Positions 8,929 through 17,824 are shown, counted from the stretch's first letter. The stretch is DNA of 40,807 bases from an uncultured Methylotenera sp. (GCF_946479685.1 NZ_CAMLGS010000024.1:1-40807), one strand, 5' to 3'. The notes: a model not told the origin generated them from the letters alone. Numbers and translations are program-made.

Positions 8929-8964
8929 GTAAATACAGGTTAAGCAATAGTAAAGTTAAGTAAA
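8929..8964 (+). promoter_or_regulatory. Cpx-like box array in the spy/cpxR divergent region
   Basis: Four GTAAA-like elements spaced about 10-11 bp apart: GTAAA (8929), GTTAA (8939), GTAAA (8950), GTAAA (8960). Direct repeats at one-turn spacing are typical sites for OmpR-family regulators, and GTAAA is the CpxR half-site. The array lies between the Spy-like promoter and a putative cpxR promoter, so one array could control both genes and give autoregulation. Confidence 0.6.
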
Positions 8965-8979
8965 TGTCCGGCAACACTA

Positions 8980-9008
8980 TTGTCGCGGGCTTACTGTCAT
9001 CGTTATGA
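8980..9008 (+). promoter_or_regulatory. Putative promoter of the cpxR-like gene
   Basis: TTGTCG (8980-8985), 17-bp spacer, TTATGA (9003-9008), 35 bp before the ATG at 9044. The match is moderate. The Cpx-like boxes end 15 bp upstream of the -35, as expected for an activator that contacts RNA polymerase. Confidence 0.45.
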
Positions 9009-9043
9009 TGTAGCATCTTTGAATAATCATTTACCTTGTCACC

Positions 9044-9751
9044 ATGCACAAAATACTACTGATTGATGACGATATTGAACTCACCGCCATGCTTAAAGAG
9101 TTTTTATCCACGGAAGGTTTTGACGTAACTACGGCTAGCGATGGCATCACCGGCGCACAGCTAGCCCTTAGCAACCAATTTGACCTGGCAGTGCTGGATG
9201 TCATGATGCCAAAAATGAATGGCATAGAAACGCTAGGGTTAATCCGCAAAAGCAGTCAGATTCCGGTGATTATGCTCACAGCCAGAGGAGATGAATCCGA
9301 TCGATTCTTTGGCTTGGAGCTAGGCGCAGATGACTATGTACCCAAACCTTGCACACCGCGCGAACTCACAGCGCGCATACGCGCAATATTACGCCGGGCC
9401 AAACCAGCGCAAGAGAGTTCATCTACAGAGAGCCAACTCACCGTTGGCGACCTCACCATCTGGCCGGAGCAGCGGCGCGTGGAGTTAGACGGCAACACCA
9501 TCAACCTCACCAGCACCGAATTTAACCTGCTGGAAGTACTGGCTAAAAATGCCGGCCACGTGGTGAGTAAAAAAGAACTAGCCAAGCTCGGCATGGGCAA
9601 ACCACTGGCAAGGTTTGATCGCAGCATAGACGTGCATATGAGTAGCATCAGGCAAAAAATCGGCACACTGAAAGATGGTCGGGACTGCATTCAGACTGTG
9701 TATCGCATGGGCTATCAGTTAATCAAAACCTTGCCGATTAAATCATCATGA
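9044..9751 (+). CDS. cpxR: Cpx-like response regulator (OmpR family)
   Basis: A 235-residue two-domain regulator. The receiver domain (1-120) has the acidic pocket Asp8-Asp10, phosphoacceptor Asp52 in LDVMMPKMNG, Thr in MLTAR and Lys in VPKPC. The C-terminal winged helix (about 133-230) has the OmpR-type NLTSTEFNLLEVL and the recognition region DRSIDVHMSSIRQKIG. It overlaps the kinase gene by 4 bp (ATGA) and is divergent from a Spy/CpxP-like gene. Context and the GTAAA boxes point to a CpxR role in envelope stress. It could also be an RstA- or CusR-type paralogue, so the symbol is a best assignment. Confidence 0.85.
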   Translation: MHKILLIDDDIELTAMLKEFLSTEGFDVTTASDGITGAQLALSNQFDLAVLDVMMPKMNGIETLGLIRKSSQIPVIMLTARGDESDRFFGLELGADDYVPKPCTPRELTARIRAILRRAKPAQESSSTESQLTVGDLTIWPEQRRVELDGNTINLTSTEFNLLEVLAKNAGHVVSKKELAKLGMGKPLARFDRSIDVHMSSIRQKIGTLKDGRDCIQTVYRMGYQLIKTLPIKSS

Positions 9752-11184
9752 ACCGCCTGTTCTGGAAGTTCTTTATGTTTCTGCTTGTGGCCCAACTCAC
9801 CGCGGTCACAGGGGTTAGCGTTGCCATCTGGCTACAGCATCGCCATGAGGCTGCGCAAAGCACAGGCGTGGAAATATCACCACCAGCACGCTCGTTAGTT
9901 GAAGCCGCTGCATCTACCCTGCAATTTGGTGGTGTAGAGGCACTTAAGCATTTACTGCAAAACTGGCAACAGCGCCCTATGCCACCAGTACTGGCAATTG
10001 ACAATCAAGGCAAAGAACTACTGCAACGCAGTTACAGTAAAGCAAGCTTCGACACAGCAACAGCCTTAGTACGAGATGAGCAGCGTCAACGGCACGTAAA
10101 ACTGATAGCACTAAACAACGGGCAATCCTTCCTGCTTTTTGTGCCAGACAGCGGGCGCAACCCCGCCCCTAGCCTTGCGCACACCCCATCTGAGCGTGAC
10201 AAAGATCAGCCGCATGTTAACGGCAACGCGCGCACGCCACCACCCGACAGCGCAGCGCAATATAGAGGCACACCTCATAAACCACATGCACGCTTCCCAA
10301 CCATGCCACTGCTGGGCGGTGTTGTTGTAAGCTTTTTATTTGCAGCGCTACTAGCCTGGTACTTTTCAAAGCCAATCAACATTCTGCGCCACGCATTTGA
10401 ACAAGCATCACATGGCAAACTGGATACTCGTATCGCCAATGCGATGGGCGGACGACGCGACGAACTCTCAGACTTAGGCCACGACTTTGATGCCATGGCT
10501 GCGCGCCTAGAAAGCTTACTGCAAAGCCAAACCAAGTTGCTACATCATGTTTCACATGAATTACGCTCGCCGCTTGCCAGAATGCAAATGGCACTGGGGC
10601 TGGTGAAACAGACTCCACACAAGACCACTGAATTCATTGACCGTATCACACTGGAAGCCAACCGCATGGATGGCCTAATTGGTGAGCTATTAACGCTCTC
10701 GAGACTAGAGTCCGGCACAGTACAGATTAAAAAGGAAACACTAGCGCTAAATCAATTGCTGTATAGCATCGTAGAAGATGCCCAGTTTGAGGCCGCATCT
10801 AAAGATATCAAGCTAGATATGGCACTAACGCATGAATACAGCCTACAAGGACAGGCTGACCTGCTTTATAGAGCAATTGAGAACGTGGTACGCAACGCCA
10901 TCAAATATGGGCCAGACCACAGCACGATTACCATGAACTGCTATCAAGACAAGACAGATGGTCACCTTCATATTACCGTGACAGACCAAGGCGCTGGTGT
11001 TGATGCGCTAGAGTTGGAAGATATATTCAAGCCGTTTGTAAGAGGCGTTTCTGGCAGCCAAACCGTGGGGCATGGTGTTGGGTTAGCCATTACCAAACAA
11101 GTAATTGAGGCTCATGGCGGGAATGTACGTGCAGACAACCTCAGCCCCAATGGCTTTAAAGTTGAAATAACCCTTCCCTGCTAA
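9748..11184 (+). CDS. cpxA: Cpx-like sensor histidine kinase
   Basis: A 478-residue inner-membrane kinase, partner of the upstream regulator (4-bp overlap). TM1 is at about 8-28, a periplasmic loop follows (about 30-185, Pro-rich in its second half), TM2 is at about 187-205, then HAMP (about 206-258), the dimerisation domain with phospho-His270 in HHVSHELRSPLARMQ, and the ATPase domain with the N box NVVRNAIKYG, DQGAGV and GHGVGLAITK. The LARMQ signature after the H box is typical of the CpxA/RstB group. The periplasmic loop would sense envelope damage, possibly through the Spy-like protein. Confidence 0.85.
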   Translation: MNRLFWKFFMFLLVAQLTAVTGVSVAIWLQHRHEAAQSTGVEISPPARSLVEAAASTLQFGGVEALKHLLQNWQQRPMPPVLAIDNQGKELLQRSYSKASFDTATALVRDEQRQRHVKLIALNNGQSFLLFVPDSGRNPAPSLAHTPSERDKDQPHVNGNARTPPPDSAAQYRGTPHKPHARFPTMPLLGGVVVSFLFAALLAWYFSKPINILRHAFEQASHGKLDTRIANAMGGRRDELSDLGHDFDAMAARLESLLQSQTKLLHHVSHELRSPLARMQMALGLVKQTPHKTTEFIDRITLEANRMDGLIGELLTLSRLESGTVQIKKETLALNQLLYSIVEDAQFEAASKDIKLDMALTHEYSLQGQADLLYRAIENVVRNAIKYGPDHSTITMNCYQDKTDGHLHITVTDQGAGVDALELEDIFKPFVRGVSGSQTVGHGVGLAITKQVIEAHGGNVRADNLSPNGFKVEITLPC

Positions 11185-11266
11185 CACCGCACTAATTACC
11201 ACTCAATCAGCAGTCGCTGGTTTAACCATCACTCATAAGCTGAAATTACCGGCTCAGAAATAAGAA

Positions 11267-11310
11267 AAACCCCAATATTCAATGACTACAGTCACAAATA
11301 AATGGGGTTT
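11267..11310. terminator. Possible terminator between cpxA and tRNA-Leu
   Basis: 8-bp stem AAACCCCA (11267-11274) / TGGGGTTT (11303-11310) with a 28-nt loop, followed on the plus strand by CAATTTTT. It lies between the converging kinase and tRNA-Leu genes. The long loop makes this a weak call. Confidence 0.35.
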
Positions 11311-11330
11311 CAATTTTTACTGCTAAATTC

Positions 11331-11415
11331 TGGTGCGAAAGGAGAGACTCGAACTCTCACGCCTCACGGCGCTGGAACCTAAATCCAGTGCGTCTACCAA
11401 TTCCGCCACTCTCGC
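11331..11415 (-). tRNA. tRNA-Leu (UAG)
   Basis: An 85-nt class II tRNA on the minus strand: acceptor GCGAGAG with a CTTTCGC-type partner (one mismatch), D arm TGGCGGAATTGGTAGACGC, anticodon loop TTTAGGT (anticodon TAG) between CTGGA and TCCAG, a variable arm GCCGTGAGGCG, T arm GAGTTCGAGTCTC and an encoded CCA (11331-11333). Confidence 0.95.
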
Positions 11416-11478
11416 AAGGTAGTGTTTGATTAACGTTTAAGTGCTGTCGTTCAAACAAGGACGCCATTGTATATCAAG

Positions 11479-11502
11479 TTATCCCATTCCGAAAAGGGAT
11501 AA
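11479..11502. repeat. 7-bp inverted repeat in the tRNA-Leu upstream region
   Basis: TTATCCC (11479-11485) and GGGATAA (11496-11502) around a 10-nt centre, in the 245-bp gap between tRNA-Leu and the small gene at 11661. Its role is unclear. Nothing else stands out in this gap except the promoter at 11606-11634. Confidence 0.35.
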
Positions 11503-11605
11503 TGTAAAAAAATATGTTATTTATTTTCACATCGCTATTTTTAGACCGCTTTAAAGCCTGAATAGTCATTTAAAACCCTGAATACCTAGCAGAGCAGTCA
11601 ATGAT

Positions 11606-11634
11606 TGTGAGAAAATGTACTTAGTACTATACTC
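11606..11634 (+). promoter_or_regulatory. Sigma-70 type promoter of the small gene / RND operon
   Basis: TTGTGA (11606-11611), exactly 17 bp, TATACT (11629-11634), 26 bp upstream of the ATG at 11661. The spacer contains the small palindrome GTAC-TTA-GTAC, a possible repressor site. It may drive the whole downstream efflux operon. Confidence 0.6.
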
Positions 11635-11660
11635 AATTTATAAATAAAAGTTATTCCATT

Positions 11661-11909
11661 ATGTCAAACACAATCAATCAAAATGAAATTAACATGCTGC
11701 GCACTGAGCTTGAGCTTTTAATGCGCGAGCGACAAGCTTTGTTAAAGATTGCTGGCGTTGCTGCTGGGTTAATTGCTGAAATGGATAGTCATAACTTACC
11801 TATTTCTACGATTGAAGCAGCAGATATTCTTGCAACCTCCATCAATCAATTAAGTGAAGAAACGCTACAGGATGCATTAGATGCAGTACATGCAGAAATT
11901 GTAAGTTAG
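11661..11909 (+). CDS. Small protein of unknown function upstream of the RND operon
   Basis: I do not recognise this 82-residue protein. It is acidic and largely helical: an N-terminal amphipathic, coiled-coil-like segment (about 8-28, LRTELELLMRERQALLKI), a short hydrophobic AGVAAGLIA patch and a C-terminal helix (SEETLQDALDAVHAEI). It has no signal peptide, cysteine or DNA-binding motif that I can see. A good promoter lies just upstream. The efflux outer-membrane gene starts 30 bp downstream on the same strand, so they are probably co-transcribed; that is the only hint to function. Confidence 0.75.
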   Translation: MSNTINQNEINMLRTELELLMRERQALLKIAGVAAGLIAEMDSHNLPISTIEAADILATSINQLSEETLQDALDAVHAEIVS

Positions 11910-11938
11910 CTTTAAAGTACGACTAAGCCAACCAGCGC

Positions 11939-13384
11939 ATGCATTTAATCTCTAGCACAGTTAGATTTCAGCGACTGCAAACTAGTTTATGGCTAGTATG
12001 CCTACCGTTAACGTTATCTGCATGCGGCTTTGTAGAGTACTTTGCCAAGCCGATTGATCAGCAAGCTCTAATCCAAAAGATTGAAAGCAAGCATCCTGAC
12101 GATGCGCAATTCAAGCAGTTTTTAGCAAACAACAACTACACTCCCAGCACCTTTCCTATTACGCAATGGAATTTAGATGAGCTCATCTATTGCGCGCTGT
12201 TTTTCCACCCGAATTTAGACCTTGCCCGTGCGCAATGGCGTGCGGCTGAGGCTGCGCAAGCTACCGCAGGTGCCAGACCGCTGCCTACGCTTGGTGGCAA
12301 CTATGGCAAAAGTGACAACGCCAACGGTGATATTAGCCCCTATACATATGGCCTGAGCATAGACATCCCGGTAGTCACGGCCAACAAACTTAATATTCGC
12401 ATTGAAAATGCACAGCACCTATCTGAAGCCGCCAAGCTGGATGTGGCTCAGACTGCATGGAATTTGCGTGCACAAGTTGCCACCACCTATTACGAGCTGC
12501 AATTTAACCAAGCACAATTACGTGCTTTATCACGCGAGCTGGCATACAGACAAGACATAGTTGCCATGTACCAAAAGCGGCAAGACTTAGGTTTAGCCTC
12601 CAAAATTGAATTAAGTCACGCCAAGCTTTTACTACAGACCACGAACACAGACTTAAACACGCAGCAGCAAAACAAACTGGTACTCACCACCAAGCTCGCC
12701 AGTAATTTAGGCTTACCACTAAGCCTGGTACAGCAAATGACATTTGCTGATGCGCCAGATGCTGAAAGTATCATCGCGAACGCAGCACCAGACTTACTCG
12801 CCAACCCACAACCCACCGCCATTTTAAATCGCCTGGATTTGCGCATTGCATTGCAACGCTACGCGCTGGCTGAAGGTAAGCTCAAGCTGGAAATCGCCAA
12901 GCAATATCCAGACCTTACACTCAGCCCGTCCTATACTTATGAATTTGGCAGCCAAGTATGGTCATTAGGCTTATCTGGCCTGCTAACGATGCTGAATAAA
13001 AATAAATATGCCATTGCCGAGGCGACTCAACTGCGTGAAGTAGAGGCCGCACAATTTGAATCGTTACAAAGCCGTGTGATTAGTGAAACGCATGCAGCGC
13101 AAGCTAAGCTGACACAATCACAGCAAGCTTTGGCTGATTACAAAAGACTGTACGTACTGCAGCAAGATAATACCAATCGCATGCAACACCTTTTTGCTGG
13201 TGGTGAAATTGACAGGCTAGAACTCACGATGGCAAAACTTGAAGACTTAATATCCGAGAAAAGTGTCACCCTCGCCAACTACCAACTGTATAACTCCATT
13301 AACAATCTGGAAAACACCTTACAGCACCCTTTGCATGAACACGGTACCCAACCTAGCGCTTTAAATGCTGTACGCACCGATTGA
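11939..13384 (+). CDS. TolC-family outer membrane efflux lipoprotein
   Basis: A 481-residue outer-membrane factor of a tripartite pump. The N-terminus is a lipoprotein signal peptide with lipobox LSAC (Cys29), so the mature protein is probably lipid-anchored. Two TolC-like helical repeats follow (about 65-270 and 290-465), with typical stretches such as DLARAQWRAAEAAQ and RLDLRIALQRYALAEGKLKLEIAKQYPDL-type sequence. It forms the outer-membrane duct for the downstream membrane-fusion and RND proteins. Its ribosome-binding site is weak, which fits coupling to the upstream small gene. Confidence 0.9.
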   Translation: MHLISSTVRFQRLQTSLWLVCLPLTLSACGFVEYFAKPIDQQALIQKIESKHPDDAQFKQFLANNNYTPSTFPITQWNLDELIYCALFFHPNLDLARAQWRAAEAAQATAGARPLPTLGGNYGKSDNANGDISPYTYGLSIDIPVVTANKLNIRIENAQHLSEAAKLDVAQTAWNLRAQVATTYYELQFNQAQLRALSRELAYRQDIVAMYQKRQDLGLASKIELSHAKLLLQTTNTDLNTQQQNKLVLTTKLASNLGLPLSLVQQMTFADAPDAESIIANAAPDLLANPQPTAILNRLDLRIALQRYALAEGKLKLEIAKQYPDLTLSPSYTYEFGSQVWSLGLSGLLTMLNKNKYAIAEATQLREVEAAQFESLQSRVISETHAAQAKLTQSQQALADYKRLYVLQQDNTNRMQHLFAGGEIDRLELTMAKLEDLISEKSVTLANYQLYNSINNLENTLQHPLHEHGTQPSALNAVRTD

Positions 13385-13431
13385 TATAGACCGAGGCACT
13401 AGAATCTAGCTGCATGATGGAGAACAACTGA

Positions 13432-14496
13432 ATGAATCGTAAACTTGCCATTATTATTGGCTTACAAGCTTTTTTAATTATCATGTTGTTTTGGCTGTTA
13501 GTCTTTTATGGCAAAGATGAATTTGAGGCCATTTCAGAACAGACAGAAGAAGAGATTGAAACCATCAATCGCGTTGCTGCTAAAGATGGCCTTACCGTTG
13601 TGAGCGTGAGCCCTGCCGCGCAAAAGCAAAGCGATATTTTTACCGCCCCACTCAAGGCCAGCTCGCATCAGGCTAGCATCAGCACCTATGGCAATGTCGT
13701 CAGCATTGATGGCCTGATAGAACTGCGTAATCGTTACTTGGCCGTAAGGTCTGAAATTGATGTATTAAAGGCATCGTTTAACCATAATAAAATTGAGCTG
13801 GAGCGTTTTAAAACGCTAAATCAAGACAATAAAAATGTATCTGACAAAGTCGTGGCAAACGCGGCAGCCACTGCCAAAGCTGATGAAACAAGAATCGCAG
13901 CGGCAGAATCCAACGCTAGAAACATCGTAGACAGCATGCGCCAGCTATGGGGTGAAACGCTGGCACAGCAAGCCACCAACCCTAAAACCAGTGATTTATT
14001 GCAAGCGCTTATCTCCAATAAAAAAGTGCTGATTCAAACCACGCTGCCGTTTGATGCGGCTGAACCACAAGCAAATAGCAGCATCACCATAGCACCAACT
14101 GCTGCACCGTCACACACGATGCGTGCTGATTACATTTCCCCCGCCCCAATCACCAATAGCACAATACAAGGCAAAACCTATTTTTACCACGCGGTCACCA
14201 ATGAACTACGTACCGGTATGCAAATCAATGCGGTGACTGCCACGTCCAGCAAGAAAAGCAACGGCGTGGTGATTCCTAACAATGCCATTATTTGGTATGC
14301 AGGCAAACCGTGGGTTTATCAAAAAACCAGCGCTGATGCGTTTAAACGCAAGCCGATTCAAACCGATATTGAAGTAGAAAATGGCTGGTTCTATCAAGGG
14401 AGCCTAAAAGCCAACGATGAGGTAGTGGTCAGCGGTGCGCAGTTATTACTGTCAGAAGAGTTCAAATCGCAAATCATGAACGAGAACGATGACTAA
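13432..14496 (+). CDS. Periplasmic adaptor (membrane fusion protein) of the RND efflux system
   Basis: A 354-residue adaptor with one N-terminal membrane anchor (about 5-25), a helical hairpin region (about 95-170, charged and Ala-rich) and a C-terminal membrane-proximal domain (from about 275) with the usual GVVIPNNAIIW...WVY and EVVVSGAQLLLSEEF endings. The first beta and lipoyl parts are divergent from typical HlyD/CusB proteins, so the family call rests on the architecture, the C-terminus and the position between an outer-membrane factor and an RND gene. GGAG lies about 8 nt before the ATG. I see no His/Cys-rich metal-binding segment. Confidence 0.82.
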   Translation: MNRKLAIIIGLQAFLIIMLFWLLVFYGKDEFEAISEQTEEEIETINRVAAKDGLTVVSVSPAAQKQSDIFTAPLKASSHQASISTYGNVVSIDGLIELRNRYLAVRSEIDVLKASFNHNKIELERFKTLNQDNKNVSDKVVANAAATAKADETRIAAAESNARNIVDSMRQLWGETLAQQATNPKTSDLLQALISNKKVLIQTTLPFDAAEPQANSSITIAPTAAPSHTMRADYISPAPITNSTIQGKTYFYHAVTNELRTGMQINAVTATSSKKSNGVVIPNNAIIWYAGKPWVYQKTSADAFKRKPIQTDIEVENGWFYQGSLKANDEVVVSGAQLLLSEEFKSQIMNENDD

Positions 14497-14531
14497 CACG
14501 CTGATTTAAGCGCATTTAGATAAAAATAATC

Positions 14532-14554
14532 CGGCACACTTTAGCGTGATGCCG
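14532..14554 (+). other. Hairpin ahead of the RND leader reading frame
   Basis: CGGCA-CAC / GTG-(A)-TGCCG stem with one bulged A and a 6-nt loop, 8 nt before the Shine-Dalgarno sequence of the 25-codon frame at 14573. It could insulate or modulate translation of the pump gene. Confidence 0.4.
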
Positions 14555-14572
14555 AAAAACAAGGGACGAGCA

Positions 14573-14650
14573 ATGCGAACCACAACTTCAGTTCAGCGCA
14601 TGCAGCACTTAGATTGCATCCAAACCTCTGTAGAGGCTTGCACACTATGA
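14573..14650 (+). CDS. Putative 25-residue leader peptide coupled to the RND gene
   Basis: The ATG at 14573 is preceded at ideal distance by AAGGGA (14561-14566). The frame encodes MRTTTSVQRMQHLDCIQTSV followed by EACTL, then TGA. That stop overlaps the first ATG of the RND gene (ATGA at 14647-14650), the usual layout for translational coupling. The peptide contains two cysteines and has no family I know. It is real in the sense of a well-formed translation unit; whether the peptide itself has a function is unknown. Confidence 0.5.
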   Translation: MRTTTSVQRMQHLDCIQTSVEACTL

Positions 14651-17600
14651 TGCAGGCTTTAGTTCGCTTTTCAATCCGTTTTAGCGGCGTAATTATTGGT
14701 TTAGCATCGCTGATTATCGTGTACGGCTTATTTAGCCTAACGCGCAGCAATCTTGATGTGTTTCCTGAGTTTGCTCCTACGCAAATCATCATCCAAACCG
14801 AATCGCCTGGCCTATCTGCAGAGCTGGTAGAAAGCTTGGTAACGCAGCCGATTGAGACCAGCGCTGCTGGTACAGTTGGCATTAAGAGCATGCGTTCGCA
14901 GTCGATTCCTGGCCTGTCTATCGTCACCATTATTTTTAACGAATCAACCGATGTTTACCGTAATCGCCAGGTAATTGCAGAGCGCCTTTCTACCTTGGGC
15001 AATAAATTACCGCAAGGCATCACGCCTAACATCACGCCACTTACCTCTTCAGCCAGCACCGTGCTGGGCTTTGGCTTGACTTCTAAAACACGTACGCTCA
15101 CAGATCTGCGCACAATGGTAGATTGGACCATCGTGCCACATTTGCTGGCTATCCCAGGAGTGGCAGACGTCAATGTGTTTGGCGGCAAGGTCAAGCAGTT
15201 ACAGATACAAGTTGACCCAGAAAAGATGATCCGTTACGGCATCTCACTACTACAGGTAGAAGATGCCGTGAGAAAAGCGACTGGGGTGCGCGGCGGTGGT
15301 TTTATCGAGAACAAGAACCAGCGTATCGTCATTAATACCGAGGGGCAATCCACTACCCCAGAAAAACTGGCACTGGTTACCTTGCTGCATAAAAATGGGC
15401 AAACCATTCGCCTGGGCGATATAGGCAAGGTGGTGTATGGCGCTGCGCCATCTATCAGTGCAGCAGCCATTAATGAAGAAAGTGGCGTTTACCTTTCGGT
15501 ACAAGGCCAACTGGGTGCCAATACCCATGGCGTCACACTGGCAGTAGAGCGTGCATTAAAAGAACTAGAGCCTAACTTAACAGCGGAGCACATCAAACTG
15601 CACCAAGGCTTATTCCGCCCGGCTAACTTTATTGAAGTAGCAATCAGCGGTGTGCGTGCGGATATTCTCATCGGTTCGGTACTGGTTATCACCATCTTAT
15701 TTCTATTTTTGTTTAACGTACGTACTGCATTTATCTCGGCAACCGCTATTCCGCTATCACTACTCACTGCCATTGTGGTCATGAGCTACTTTAATATTGG
15801 CTTAAATATTATGGTCTTGGGTGGCCTCGCCATTGCGCTGGGCGAAGTGGTGGATGACGCGATTATTGATACCGAAAACATTTTTAGGCGCCTACGCGAA
15901 AACCGCCTGTTGGCACAGCCGTTACCTACCTATCAAGTAGTGTATAACGCATCAATGGAGGTGCGTACCTCTGTGGTTTATGCCACCTTTATTGTGGCCT
16001 TAGTGTTTTTACCGCTACTCACCTTAGGTGGCGTTGCCGGCAAGTTATTCGCACCACTGGGGCTGGCTTATATTGCCGCTATTATGGCCTCACTATTTGT
16101 AGCACTCACACTTACTCCTGCACTGTGCTACATCATGCTAGGCAATGCCAAGCTCGATGATACAGACCCGCCTTTGATTCAATTCTTTAAAAGAATCTAT
16201 GTAAAAGTGCTGATGAAAGTAGACGCACATTACAAAGTGGTGATTGCCACCAGTTTTATTTTAATCGCCGTTGGCTTAGGCACCCTACCGCTGTTTAAAA
16301 GCCAGTTCATACCTGCCCTACATGAAGGTCATTACATTATGCATATGACCGCGGTACCCGGCACCTCTGAACATGAGTCGCTGCGCATAGGTAAAAAAGT
16401 CTCAGAGGCTATTCGTAAAATTGATGGCGTAAAATCAGTCACCCAATGGGTTGGTCGGGCGCCTAATGCTGCAGATACTTTTGGTACGCACTATAGTGAG
16501 TTTGAAATTGAGATTGGCGCCATCTCAGGCTTAGAACAACGCCGCATTCTAACGGATATCCGGGAAGTACTTTCCGGTGAAGATATTGACCATGACGGTG
16601 ATGGCGTGGCTGAAACCGGCTTTGTCGGTGTCAACTTTGCGATTAACACTTTCTTAACTGAGCGTATTGAAGAGACCATTTCCGGTTATGCCGCCAGCAC
16701 AGTGATTAATATTTACGGGCAAAATCTGGATACACTAGATAGCGATGCAAACAACATTGCAAGAATCTTAAATGATATTAAAGGCGCAGCCGATGTCACC
16801 GTACAATCGCCCCCAGGCACACCGCAGCTAGTGGTGCGCTTGCGCCCTGAAAAAATGGCACAACTAGGCCTCTACCCTACAGATGTTTTGGATAACATTC
16901 GAGCGGCTTATGAAGGCGTGCCTGTCACGCAAGTTTATGAAGGTAACCGCGTAGTGGGTGTTAGTGTGGTGCTGGACTTGGAAGCAAGAGATGACGTGCA
17001 AGAAGCAGGTAATCTGCCATTATTTAATGCTGAAGGTAAATTATTTAGATTACGTGACGTAGCTGACATCGTACAGGAGAACGGCCGCTCTAAAATATTA
17101 CATGCCGGTGCTAAGCGTATTCAAACGGTGACCGCCAATGTCTCCGGGCGTGATATTGACTCGTTTACCAGTGAGCTAAAAACGCGCTTGAACGAAGAGC
17201 TAACGCTAAGCCCTGGTACATATTTGGAGTTTACCGGTGCAGCAGAAGCCAATGCCAAGTCTAGAGAAAAGCTGATTTTACAATCGGCGCTGGCTGGCAT
17301 CAGCGTGTTCTTAATGCTGTATATCGCATTCGGACGTTTACGTAACTTGATGCTTACCTTTGCCAACTTACCGTTTGCGCTGATAGGTGGCGTACTGGCG
17401 GTCATGCTTACCGGCGGCTGGATCTCATTAGGTTCATTAGTCGGCTTTGTCACGCTGTTTGGCATTACTCTTCGCAACTCGATTATGATGGCATCACACT
17501 TTCAGCATCTAGTGGATAAAGAAAATTGTGTGTGGAGCTTAGAAACATGCATTCGCGGTGCATCTGAACGCTTGCCCTCCATTCTGATGACGGCGCTAGT

Positions 17601-17793
17601 AACCGCACTTGGCTTGCTACCGCTAGCCGTTGGTAGCGGCGAACCTGGGCGCGAAATTGAAGGTCCTATGGCCACCATTATCGTTGGCGGTTTGGTGACT
17701 TCTACGATACTTAACTTACTGATACTGCCAACGATTATGCTGCACTTCGGTAAGTTTGAGCCTAGCGTCAAATTCGAACCGCACGAAGCTTAA
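14647..17793 (+). CDS. RND-superfamily efflux pump, inner membrane subunit (CzcA/CusA-like)
   Basis: A proton-driven inner-membrane transporter of about 1048 residues with the RND layout: TM1, a large periplasmic loop, a block of TM2-6, TM7, a second loop and TM8-12. TM4 holds the acidic pair in GEVVDDAIIDTENIFRRLREN, needed for proton transfer. Overall it is nearer the heavy-metal (CzcA/CusA) branch than AcrB, for example NLDVFPEFAP near the start. I do not see a clear methionine or acidic metal relay, so the substrate cannot be named. I chose the ATG pair at 14647/14650 over an upstream TTG because it gives the usual short cytoplasmic start (MMQALVRFSIRF). Confidence 0.92.
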   Translation: MMQALVRFSIRFSGVIIGLASLIIVYGLFSLTRSNLDVFPEFAPTQIIIQTESPGLSAELVESLVTQPIETSAAGTVGIKSMRSQSIPGLSIVTIIFNESTDVYRNRQVIAERLSTLGNKLPQGITPNITPLTSSASTVLGFGLTSKTRTLTDLRTMVDWTIVPHLLAIPGVADVNVFGGKVKQLQIQVDPEKMIRYGISLLQVEDAVRKATGVRGGGFIENKNQRIVINTEGQSTTPEKLALVTLLHKNGQTIRLGDIGKVVYGAAPSISAAAINEESGVYLSVQGQLGANTHGVTLAVERALKELEPNLTAEHIKLHQGLFRPANFIEVAISGVRADILIGSVLVITILFLFLFNVRTAFISATAIPLSLLTAIVVMSYFNIGLNIMVLGGLAIALGEVVDDAIIDTENIFRRLRENRLLAQPLPTYQVVYNASMEVRTSVVYATFIVALVFLPLLTLGGVAGKLFAPLGLAYIAAIMASLFVALTLTPALCYIMLGNAKLDDTDPPLIQFFKRIYVKVLMKVDAHYKVVIATSFILIAVGLGTLPLFKSQFIPALHEGHYIMHMTAVPGTSEHESLRIGKKVSEAIRKIDGVKSVTQWVGRAPNAADTFGTHYSEFEIEIGAISGLEQRRILTDIREVLSGEDIDHDGDGVAETGFVGVNFAINTFLTERIEETISGYAASTVINIYGQNLDTLDSDANNIARILNDIKGAADVTVQSPPGTPQLVVRLRPEKMAQLGLYPTDVLDNIRAAYEGVPVTQVYEGNRVVGVSVVLDLEARDDVQEAGNLPLFNAEGKLFRLRDVADIVQENGRSKILHAGAKRIQTVTANVSGRDIDSFTSELKTRLNEELTLSPGTYLEFTGAAEANAKSREKLILQSALAGISVFLMLYIAFGRLRNLMLTFANLPFALIGGVLAVMLTGGWISLGSLVGFVTLFGITLRNSIMMASHFQHLVDKENCVWSLETCIRGASERLPSILMTALVTALGLLPLAVGSGEPGREIEGPMATIIVGGLVTSTILNLLILPTIMLHFGKFEPSVKFEPHEA

Positions 17794-17824
17794 CGCATCA
17801 CAACTAGGCTTATTGGGCTTATTG

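Noticed and set aside
8846..9049. 67-codon minus-strand frame upstream of the Spy-like gene
   Set aside because: It overlaps the divergent promoters and box array and shows no protein-like pattern.
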